A stretch of DNA of 64,000 nt from Ihuprevotella massiliensis (GTDB lineage Bacteria > Bacteroidota > Bacteroidia > Bacteroidales > Bacteroidaceae), in NCBI GenBank assembly GCA_900095835.1, contig LT608321.1, forward strand, positions 1,415,085-1,479,084. The letters are read 5' to 3'. The notes under the pieces were generated by a model, which worked only from the letters and a program-made list of their open reading frames with translations, made no database searches and was not told where the DNA came from. This document shows positions 47,062 through 53,919 of this stretch, in pieces. How positions within the stretch are numbered: position 1 is the stretch's first letter; every line of letters begins with the position of its first letter. The translations under genes were made by a program, and so were the position numbers.

Positions 47062-49140
47062 ATGAGACATAAACTCACCCTTCTCTTGCTCACCTTCATC
47101 GCCGGCGTGCTCTCCGTAGCAGCACAGGTGAGCTTCAGCGTGTCTTACAAGCGCGTTAGCCCCACTGAAATTGACATTGTCTTCACAGGCAAAATGGAAA
47201 AAGGTTGGCACGTTTATGGCGCGAACATCGGTCCTGGTGGTCCCACTGCTGCCACTTTCGGCACAGACAACCTCAAAGGTGTTCGTCTCGTAGGCAAAAT
47301 CAAAGAAGGTCCTGGTTTGAAGCACAAACAAGACCCCATCTTCGAAATGCCCGTCACCTACTTCGAAGGCACTGCGCAGTTCACCCAGCGTGTGGAACTC
47401 CTCGAAAAGGACTACAGCCTCAAAGGCTATCTCAAATATGGCGCCTGCAACGACGAAAATTGCTTGCCTCCCACCAGCGTAGACTGCTCCGTGAAAGGCA
47501 CTGACGGTCCTGCGAAGGCTGCCGATGCTGATAAAAAAAAAGCAACAGAAGAGGAAGTAGCAGCAACAAAAGCCGCTGATGTCGATCCCATCGACGGTCT
47601 TGTAGACACCATCGCTGCAACTGGAGAAAGTGCAGAACAGACACCAGCATTGTCTGCCAACGAAGCTAGTGTAGCCGAACTCGACAGCGCTACGCTCCGC
47701 AAACTCTACGAGCCCTCTATCGAAGCGCTCAAGGCTTTTGGTGATGGCAATCACTTGAACCAAAGCCTTTGGGTCATCTTCGGACTCGGATTCATCGGCG
47801 GTCTCATAGCACTTGCCACTCCCTGCGTGTGGCCCATCATCCCCATGACGGTGAGCTTCTTCCTCAAGCGCAGTGGCGATCGTCGCAAAGCCCTTCGCGA
47901 TGCCTTCACCTATGGTCTCTCCATTGTGATCATCTACGTGGCTCTTGGTGTCATCGTGACTTCCATCTTCGGAGCCTCAGCTTTGAACGACCTCTCCACC
48001 AATGCCATCTTCAATCTTCTCTTCTTCGCCATGCTCGTAGCCTTTGGTGCTTCGTTCTTAGGCGGATTTGAGATTACCCTCCCCTCCAAGTGGAACAACG
48101 CCATCGACTCTAAGGCTTCCAGCACCACCGGTTTGCTGAGTATCTTCCTCATGGCGTTCACCTTGGCTTTGGTGAGCTTCTCTTGCACCGGTCCCATCAT
48201 TGGATTCCTCCTCGTGGGTGTCAGCACCTCTGGCGGTGGAGTACTCGCTCCCACCATCGGTATGCTCGGTTTCGCCATCGCATTGGCACTCCCCTTCACC
48301 CTCTTCGCCCTCTTCCCCACCCTCTTGAAGAAGACCAGCCGTGGCGGTTCGTGGATGAACAAGATCAAAGTGACCCTCGGGTTCTTGGAATTGGCGTTCG
48401 CTCTCAAATTCTTCTCCGTAGCTGACTTGGCTTACGGTTGGCGTTTGCTCGATCGCGAAACCTTCCTTGCCCTTTGGATTGCCCTCTTCGCCCTCTTGGC
48501 TTGCTATCTCTTCGGATTTATCAAGTTCCCCCACGACGATGAAACAGAGCGAAAGACTAGCGTACCTTCCTTCTTCCTGGGCATCGCCTCTCTCGCCTTC
48601 GCCATCTACATGATTCCAGGGCTCTGGGGTGCGCCCACCAAGGCTGTCAGCGCCTTTGCTCCTCCCATGAGCACACAGGATTTCAACCTTGATGTGGTGA
48701 AGGTAGAAGCCAAATTCACCGACTACGAAAAGGGTATGGCTTATGCTCGCCAAACGGGCAAACCTGTGCTCCTTGACTTCACCGGTTTTGGCTGTGTCAA
48801 CTGCCGCAAGATGGAGACCGCTGTGTGGCGCGATGCTCGAGTGCGCGACCTCATCAACAAGGACTATGTGCTCATCTCACTCTATGTCGACGACAAGACG
48901 GCACTTCCTGCGCCCATCGAAGTAGAAGAAAATGGTAAAATCACCACGCTCCGCACTGTGGGTGACCGTTGGAGCTATCTCCAACGCAACAAGTTTGGTG
49001 CGAATGCCCAACCCTTCTACATTGTCCTCGATGGTGAAGGTCAGCCCTTAGGTCCTAGCCGTAGCTATAACGAGAATATCTCGGAATATGTAGACTTCCT
49101 CAACAACGGCATCAAAGCCTACCAAAAGACGGCAGAATAG
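47062..49140 (+). CDS. dsbD: Thiol:disulfide interchange protein DsbD
   Basis: A 692-residue protein. A signal peptide (1-22) is followed by an N-terminal DsbD alpha-type domain (about 25-150) with a Cys pair around ACNDENCLPP. A variable Ala/Glu-rich linker comes next. The CcdA-like membrane domain has about eight helices (about 230-530) with the redox pair C255 (ATPCVWPIIPM) and C375 (SFSCTGPIIGF). A C-terminal thioredoxin domain has C578/C581 (GFGCVNCRKME). It moves electrons from cytoplasmic thioredoxin to periplasmic disulfide proteins, probably including the TlpA-like neighbour. Confidence 0.96.
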   Translation: MRHKLTLLLLTFIAGVLSVAAQVSFSVSYKRVSPTEIDIVFTGKMEKGWHVYGANIGPGGPTAATFGTDNLKGVRLVGKIKEGPGLKHKQDPIFEMPVTYFEGTAQFTQRVELLEKDYSLKGYLKYGACNDENCLPPTSVDCSVKGTDGPAKAADADKKKATEEEVAATKAADVDPIDGLVDTIAATGESAEQTPALSANEASVAELDSATLRKLYEPSIEALKAFGDGNHLNQSLWVIFGLGFIGGLIALATPCVWPIIPMTVSFFLKRSGDRRKALRDAFTYGLSIVIIYVALGVIVTSIFGASALNDLSTNAIFNLLFFAMLVAFGASFLGGFEITLPSKWNNAIDSKASSTTGLLSIFLMAFTLALVSFSCTGPIIGFLLVGVSTSGGGVLAPTIGMLGFAIALALPFTLFALFPTLLKKTSRGGSWMNKIKVTLGFLELAFALKFFSVADLAYGWRLLDRETFLALWIALFALLACYLFGFIKFPHDDETERKTSVPSFFLGIASLAFAIYMIPGLWGAPTKAVSAFAPPMSTQDFNLDVVKVEAKFTDYEKGMAYARQTGKPVLLDFTGFGCVNCRKMETAVWRDARVRDLINKDYVLISLYVDDKTALPAPIEVEENGKITTLRTVGDRWSYLQRNKFGANAQPFYIVLDGEGQPLGPSRSYNENISEYVDFLNNGIKAYQKTAE

Positions 49141-49185
49141 CGTCCGTCTACTCTTTCCCTTCGAATATATCAGATTGAGTTTGTT

Positions 49186-49224
49186 TCCCCCATGATTGGA
49201 CTTTTCCAGTCATGGGGGATTTTT
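49186..49224 (+). terminator. dsbD terminator
   Basis: A stem of about 15 bp with one mismatch (49186-49200 with 49205-49219) and a four-base loop is followed by TTTTT. Confidence 0.92.
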
Positions 49225-49255
49225 CTGCCCTCTTCCCTAGAATTTTCCACTTTCT

Positions 49256-50000
49256 AAACCCCAATCGGTCATTTCCTGCACTTTGGCTGCCCCTTTGCCT
49301 TCCTACTGCCTGCCTCGTCTATCATCCCCCCTAAACATATAGGGGTAGATATGTCCCCAAAGTGAGAAAAATCGGCAAAAAAGTGACGAAAAAATTTTGA
49401 GCACAATCGATATTGCAATATCTACTTACCAAAATAAAAACTAAAGTAACACTTTATCGTGCATCAAGTGGTCAAGCTCTGCATCTAACTACTTTCTCCC
49501 CAAAACGTAGTTTGGCGAAATGCGTTGCTCACGTGCGCACGTACGCGCGCCTTCCCTGGGATTTTGAACAAAAAACCTTCACAACCTTCACACCACCGCT
49601 CCCAAACCTCGGATTTTAGATTTCTCAACACTCCTATCATTTCCCCCTCTATTTCACCCCAAAAATGGGCAGAAAAGGACTACTTCTAGCTCACACTGTT
49701 AAAAAACGTCCGAAAACTACTTGTATATCACTAGCTATAAGGAAGTTACAAAGATTTCTGTGAAGGTTGTGAAAGCAAAAAGTGAGAAATTGCTGTAGTG
49801 TGCGCGCACGCGTACGCGCGAGAGAGTGATTTTCACAAATCGTCAGATTCTGTCTTTTACTCCCTGTCTTTACCCTGCTCCAAAACGTCGGAGATTTTTG
49901 AAATTTCGTGGGAGATTTCTCAAAAAACGTGGGAGATTTTCCAAATTTTCTCCGACGTTTTTCAGAAAACGTTGGAGTTTTTCTTCATTATCTCCAACAG
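49256..50000. repeat. Composite repeat, copy B
   Basis: No protein gene is visible. It holds: a partial CCAATCGGTCATT repeat (49256); a block (about 49322-49400) matching copy A's 18960-19020 in inverse; a GC alternating tract (49530-49550); a degenerate arm (49571-49594); the opposite arm (49758-49785), 28 bp of which are identical to an arm of copy A; and a second GC tract (49799-49821). Then come ACGTsGGAG-like sites at 49885, 49906 and 49927 (21-bp steps) with further inverted and direct sites at 49950, 49969 and 49992. Confidence 0.7.
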
Positions 50001-50126
50001 TTTGACGCCATGTTTCGAGAAAATCTCCTAACCATGTTGATGTCCCTTAGTCTCTCCACCTAGATGTTCTGCGCTGATTCTTTCTAAAAAAAAGAGCAAG
50101 ACAATCATTATTTAAGCTGAAAAGAT

Positions 50127-50330
50127 TATCTTTGCCTTGGAGACTTTATCACTCAACCATAAATCAGCACTACGTGTTGTACTCCTTTACTATAATCCGC
50201 AAAACGAAAAGTTGCATCGAAGGAAAACGAAAAGTTGCTTGTCTGAAAACGAAGCGTATCCTTAAAATCTCCACCCCATACGATATTACAATGCCCCTCT
50301 GCTGTCATTACAACGGCATAGGGGCATTAT
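50127..50330 (+). ncRNA. Possible RNA gene, weak evidence
   Basis: A TATCTTTG box (50127-50134) has no clear -33 partner. The stretch holds a 15-bp direct repeat (AAAACGAAAAGTTGC at 50201 and 50224). It ends in an 8-bp stem (50291-50298 with 50320-50327) with extra inner pairing but no T-tract. The frame through it lacks a start codon after the predicted transcription start. It could instead be the left flank of the prophage. Confidence 0.3.
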
Positions 50331-50384
50331 TACAATGACATTAAGCTAGACCACTAGCTGACCATCATAAGTATGTCACGGAGC

Positions 50385-50488
50385 AAAAAAAAGCCACTCA
50401 CGAATGAGTGGCTAGTGAGGTATGACTACCTCGGAGACGTTTAAATTCACACCCCAAAACTGGGGTGATGCAAGATGCTAGCATCTTA
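50385..50488 (-). terminator. Terminator preceded by an array of three hairpins, at the prophage edge
   Basis: Read on the minus strand after the HTH gene: a palindromic hairpin (about 50472-50488), a CACCCC/GGGGTG hairpin (about 50451-50466), GAGGTA-GTCA-TACCTC (50417-50432), then an 8-bp stem (50392-50413) with eight T. The last is a strong terminator. On the plus strand a GAGACGTTTAAATTCAC stretch (50434-50450) resembles the leaders of two nearby prophage genes. Confidence 0.75.
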
Positions 50489-50533
50489 CACCGCGAAAAT
50501 ATAAAATCTCCAAGAGGTGACCAAATTAAATTG

Positions 50534-50779
50534 CTACTTTTTTTCCCAACGTACGATAACTTCACCCCCTAATGCCTTAAGCACACCAAATAGAGTATGC
50601 AAACTGAGGGATGTGTCTTCCGCTTCTATACGTCGGATAGCGGTTGTACTTACTTTTTTACCAGTCTGTTGTCGAAGTATCTCACTAAGAGCTGTGACGG
50701 TCATCTCCTTATCGATGCGGATAGTTTGAAGCAAAGTACAAAACTCCTCATTACTAGTTACTATTTGCTCTTTTTTCAT
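50534..50779 (-). CDS. Small XRE-type helix-turn-helix protein
   Basis: An 81-residue protein. A helix-turn-helix at about 27-75 shows MTVTALSEILRQQTGKKVSTTAIRRIEAEDTS-type sequence, with helices around ALSEILRQ and STTAIRRIEA, and ends in EVIVRWEKK. It resembles XRE-family repressors or antitoxins of the HigA kind. No toxin gene is adjacent, so a prophage regulator is more likely than an antitoxin. A terminator lies upstream (from the preceding gene) and another follows it. Confidence 0.75.
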   Translation of the reverse strand: MKKEQIVTSNEEFCTLLQTIRIDKEMTVTALSEILRQQTGKKVSTTAIRRIEAEDTSLSLHTLFGVLKALGGEVIVRWEKK

Positions 50780-50810
50780 TGGGTCTCTCGCTTTGACTAA
50801 AGTAAAATGA

Positions 50811-50838
50811 GGGGAGCGGTTTTTTCAAGTCGCTCCCC
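50811..50838 (-). terminator. Terminator between two prophage genes
   Basis: An 8-bp perfect GGGGAGCG/CGCTCCCC stem with a 12-base loop is followed on the minus strand by TCATTTTACTTT. Confidence 0.65.
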
Positions 50839-50850
50839 AGTTAGTTTTGA

Positions 50851-51285
50851 TTAGGCTTCTACGATTACGACTTCTCCGTCCTCTTCGTAACCTTCGAGCG
50901 TCCAGATGTCCCACTCAGCTGCCTTGTTGCCCTCAGCGAAACCGAAGAACTCGATAGGAGCAACTGCTTCAAAGGCTGGATTACCGAGCTTGTCAGCCAT
51001 CGCCTTGACGATTTGGGTGAGCTCATCATCTTGGTAGATGACTGCAGAATCACCATTGTGAGCTGCAGTGGAGAGCTCGCTGCGAGTCACGAGACCAAAC
51101 TTAGCAGCCTTTTCTGCTGCTTCCTCGTCGCCAGTGACTTCGAGGACCACTTGGGAAAGGATAGCCTTAGCTGCATCGCTCATAGCAACAACTTCGAGGC
51201 TAGCAGCTTCAGCCCAACCTTCGGTATTGGCTTGTGAGTTAGCTGCAACGAATTGAGGAAAATCGAGAAGAGATTTAGTAAACAT
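50851..51285 (-). CDS. Acidic prophage protein of unknown function
   Basis: A 144-residue protein from MFTKSLLDFPQ; the longer frame extends into the promoter. It is Ala/Glu-rich and acidic, with helical stretches (EAASLEVVAMSDAAKAILSQ) and an acidic tail (EGYEEDGEVVIVEA). I do not recognise a family. A well-formed promoter precedes it and a terminator follows, so it is probably expressed on its own. Confidence 0.65.
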   Translation of the reverse strand: MFTKSLLDFPQFVAANSQANTEGWAEAASLEVVAMSDAAKAILSQVVLEVTGDEEAAEKAAKFGLVTRSELSTAAHNGDSAVIYQDDELTQIVKAMADKLGNPAFEAVAPIEFFGFAEGNKAAEWDIWTLEGYEEDGEVVIVEA

Positions 51286-51358
51286 GATGATAAATGTTTT
51301 GAGGTGAATAAATAAACGTCTTGTGCAACCTTGGGGTGTTACCCGTTCGATTACATTG

Positions 51359-51389
51359 CAAAGATATGGCAAGACTTTGATACCGCAAA
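51359..51389 (-). promoter_or_regulatory. Promoter of the acidic prophage protein gene
   Basis: On the minus strand TTTG (51386-51389), a 19-bp gap and TATCTTTG (51359-51366). The leader contains GGGT-AAC-ACCC and then AAGACGTTTA. Confidence 0.7.
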
Positions 51390-51473
51390 ATTTTACGCCC
51401 CTATTTTTCGCGAAACTATTAGATTTAACACAGTTGTCACTTGTTTTCCTCCCGAGCTTAACAGAATAACAAC

Positions 51474-51509
51474 AAAAAAAGGAGGGCTACCTACTAGGCA
51501 GTCCTCCTT
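51474..51509 (-). terminator. Terminator of the small acidic ORF
   Basis: An AAGGAGG/CCTCCTT stem (51479-51509) with inner pairing is followed on the minus strand by seven T. Confidence 0.75.
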
Positions 51510-51525
51510 GCTCGTTGGGGCTGGA

Positions 51526-51837
51526 TTATCTATCGGGGTTGATTATCCTGTCAAGATACCCCAAATGGTCGAGTACATCCTCTATGATGTAATCCCACAC
51601 CGCCTCTGGATTATGGCGGAAGGCATTGCAAGGCTCTCCATCCTCGTCCTCATAATCGTGCTCGAAATCAGGCATAAACTCATCGGTATACTCCTCTAAG
51701 AAGCTAGCGTAGAAATCAGCTGCAGCGTAGAGCTCTGGAGCTCTGAGCACCTTAAGAACAAGGTCTACTTGGAGTTGGCGAGCAAAGGAGTACTGAGCGT
51801 CGCGGGTCACAAAAGTACGGTTGTAAACGGTAAGCAT
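51526..51837 (-). CDS. Small acidic prophage protein of unknown function
   Basis: A 103-residue protein beginning MLTVYNRTFVTRDAQYSFAR and containing a very acidic centre (DFEHDYEDEDGEPCN). I do not recognise it. Its leader contains an AGGGG-AAG-CCCCT hairpin followed by AAAGACGTTTAACATTC, similar to the leader of the neighbouring acidic gene. A degenerate -7 box (CATCTTTG) lies upstream. Small acidic phage proteins often act as inhibitors or DNA mimics, but nothing here shows that. Confidence 0.65.
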   Translation of the reverse strand: MLTVYNRTFVTRDAQYSFARQLQVDLVLKVLRAPELYAAADFYASFLEEYTDEFMPDFEHDYEDEDGEPCNAFRHNPEAVWDYIIEDVLDHLGYLDRIINPDR

Positions 51838-52053
51838 AATGCATTGAAAATTTGAATGTTAAACGTCTTTCCACTACTCTAGGGGCTTCCCCTTGGTGGC
51901 AGTGCAAAGATGCGTACTAATGGTGGGACACGCAAGTTCATTCGCGGAATAAATAAACTGAATAGCAACTACTTAGCTTAGTATAAGAGTTCTGCACGCC
52001 ATATTAAGAGATGTATGGAGAGTGAGGGCGAGAATCCTGCCAAACTCTGAGGG

Positions 52054-52875
52054 TTAGGACACCTTGGCAAGCATGATATCTGTGTAGCCAGCAGTGTAGT
52101 TAAGCGCAACAACATGCTCGTGGCGGACGGCATCTACAAAGGGGTTACCCAGCGATGGATTACGTCCCAGCCAGTCACATAGCTCAAAAATCTGAGACTT
52201 GCTGCTCGTAAAGTAGACAAAGCGGTGACCATTGAGGAGTGTGAGCACATCTAGATAATCAGAGAGCGACCACGACATATTATAAGTAGTGGTATCAGTG
52301 GAGAGATATGGAGGGTCGAGCAAAAAAATAGCGCGAGGATTATCCTTGTATTGCTCAAAGAGCTCGCGATAGTCGACTGATGCTATCTCTATGCCATCAA
52401 GATAGCCCTCAGCAGAGTAATCACTACGTCGCACGTTATTATAGAGCTGCTCGCGGATAAATCCATCTAAGGAGGTCGCATACTTGCTCGAGAAGAGGAG
52501 CGAGGACGAGAGCGTGATATAATCCACATATCCTTGCTTATCGGCTTGTTGCAGTATATCAAGGATAGTAAGGCGCGTCTCATCAGGGATGCGCGCGTGT
52601 CGAGCGACATTAGCCACAAGGGGGCGGATGCGTGCCAGTAGTGCGTTGGTTGTGGGGATAGCAGCAATGCGCTGGCGGTAGTTGTCGTAGTCGTTGTAGA
52701 CCACCGTAGCATTGGGCTTAGCCACGCGCGTGGCATGGGAGAGGAGACCACTACCTCCAAAGAGGTCAACAAAGATAGCATCATCGGGTAGTGTGGCAAG
52801 CAGGTCGCGGTAGATGCGCAAGAAGTTGCGCTTTTGACCTTGAAAAGGGAGAGGAGCAGCATTGTACTGTTGCAT
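52054..52875 (-). CDS. D12-class DNA adenine N6-methyltransferase (Dam-like)
   Basis: A 273-residue protein. The N-terminal LPFQGQKRNF (9-18) is the AdoMet-proximal motif X, FVDLFGGSGLLS (35-46) is motif I and DPPY (187-190) is the catalytic motif IV. It methylates adenine, with GATC the most common site in this family; the site here is unproven. No restriction endonuclease is adjacent, so it is an orphan phage methylase, probably for protection or regulation. Confidence 0.93.
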   Translation of the reverse strand: MQQYNAAPLPFQGQKRNFLRIYRDLLATLPDDAIFVDLFGGSGLLSHATRVAKPNATVVYNDYDNYRQRIAAIPTTNALLARIRPLVANVARHARIPDETRLTILDILQQADKQGYVDYITLSSSLLFSSKYATSLDGFIREQLYNNVRRSDYSAEGYLDGIEIASVDYRELFEQYKDNPRAIFLLDPPYLSTDTTTYNMSWSLSDYLDVLTLLNGHRFVYFTSSKSQIFELCDWLGRNPSLGNPFVDAVRHEHVVALNYTAGYTDIMLAKVS

Positions 52876-52945
52876 TGATTTGAGATTTGATTAGATGAAT
52901 AATAGTATTATAATGGCATCCTAATGCCGTTTGTATGCGAATGTT

Positions 52946-52976
52946 TTTGCGGAATGATGAGAATGTCGTATCTTTG
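52946..52976 (+). promoter_or_regulatory. Promoter of the structured RNA / lipoprotein unit
   Basis: TTTG (52946-52949), a 19-bp gap and TATCTTTG (52969-52976) match the consensus very well. Confidence 0.8.
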
Positions 52977-52982
52977 CAATAC

Positions 52983-53121
52983 TTCTCACATATCCTTTGA
53001 AATTAATAAAGCCTAGGCAGTGCTCACAAGACGAGGTTTACCCTCGGTCGCGTGTGCGCTGTCTAGGCGTTATAATTAAAGGAGTGTGAGAAGCCCTTTT
53101 ATTATGCGACCGAGGGCTTTT
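52983..53121 (+). ncRNA. Candidate structured RNA or leader before the prophage lipoprotein
   Basis: The first 112 nt can fold into one long hairpin. P1 is CTTCTCACA (52982-52990) with TGTGAGAAG (53085-53093), continued by CCTTT/AAAGG and AATTA/TAATT. P2 is GCCTAGGCAG (53011-53020) with CTGTCTAGGC (53059-53068) plus a further 6 bp. A short apical hairpin completes it. Then AGCCCT/AGGGCT with seven T (53092-53122) forms a terminator. In addition CCCTCGGTCGC (53041-53051) is perfectly complementary to GCGACCGAGGG (53106-53116), so an apical strand can pair with the terminator region. This allows a pseudoknot or alternative fold. No start codon with a plausible frame is seen inside. Confidence 0.65.
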
Positions 53122-53207
53122 TTTACCCCGTCGCTAAGATTGTGGTGTATCTGTTTTGTGGACTTGAGAATTATGCGTATATTCGCGACATCTCAATGAA
53201 TATCTAT

Positions 53208-53852
53208 ATGAAACGATTACTACTCATGTTACTGACTGCGCCACTGCTCATGGCATGTGGCAGCGATAGCCCCGAGGTGAACAATCCCAAGGGCAAAATA
53301 CTCCCCGACCAGCTGGTGCGCATTGAAGCAGCGCAAGGCGTGAAAGTCCGCGCAGCTGAGGCGGAGTACACCGAAGACGGCGAGCGTTTGCTCACGGCTC
53401 TTGAAGTAGCCAAGCAAGGGGTAATACTCGCAGGAACCTACTTCTACCAGCCCGACACCTCGCTCATTTGGCAGCCTTCCTACTATGTCCATGGTGAGCG
53501 TGCTTTTGGCGACAACATGCGAGACACTGTCTCCGCTACGCCTGCCCTCCTGATGTACAGCGAAGACATCCTCACGGCAAAAGGTTTATATCCGACTTTC
53601 CTCAAAGGCTACGATGTACTCGTCCTCGGTAAAGAGAAGCCTAATGCTCGCCTTAATGAGCATGGTTTTCGCGAGCGCGACACTATCGCCTACGTCCCCA
53701 ACTCTGTGCTGCGTGAAGCCGAAAAGAAAATCTACAAGGCTTATGCTGACAGCAACTACACCGAGGTGTATCGCTTGTTCCACGAAGCCTATAAGTTCCG
53801 CCCCATCACTGGTAAGCAGTGGCAGCGTTTGAAAGCTGCAGGCAAGAACTAG
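53208..53852 (+). CDS. Prophage-borne lipoprotein, probable cargo (moron) gene
   Basis: A 214-residue protein from MKRLLLMLLTAPLLMACGSD. The lipobox LLMAC puts the lipidated Cys at residue 17; the longer upstream frame has no such logic. The mature protein has a charged N-terminal region (IEAAQGVKVRAAEAEY) and a helical, Tyr-rich C-terminal part (EAEKKIYKAYADSNYTEVYRLF). I do not recognise a family. It is on the opposite strand from the rest of the prophage and has its own promoter, structured leader and terminator, the usual arrangement of genes expressed from a silent prophage. Phage lipoproteins in other systems block superinfection; that role is only a guess here. Confidence 0.75.
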   Translation: MKRLLLMLLTAPLLMACGSDSPEVNNPKGKILPDQLVRIEAAQGVKVRAAEAEYTEDGERLLTALEVAKQGVILAGTYFYQPDTSLIWQPSYYVHGERAFGDNMRDTVSATPALLMYSEDILTAKGLYPTFLKGYDVLVLGKEKPNARLNEHGFRERDTIAYVPNSVLREAEKKIYKAYADSNYTEVYRLFHEAYKFRPITGKQWQRLKAAGKN

Positions 53853-53875
53853 TCCCTATTTTAATGCTCCGTTGG

Positions 53876-53914
53876 TCGCTCCACGTTATCGAAATGATGC
53901 GTGGGGCGATTTTT
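53876..53914 (+). terminator. Terminator of the prophage lipoprotein gene
   Basis: A 10-bp stem with one G-U pair (53876-53885 with 53900-53909) and a 14-base loop is followed by TTTTT. Confidence 0.9.
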
Positions 53915-53919
53915 GTTTT

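Noticed and set aside
50534-50779. HTH protein as antitoxin of a toxin-antitoxin pair
   Set aside because: No toxin-like gene is adjacent in the same transcription unit; terminators isolate it on both sides.
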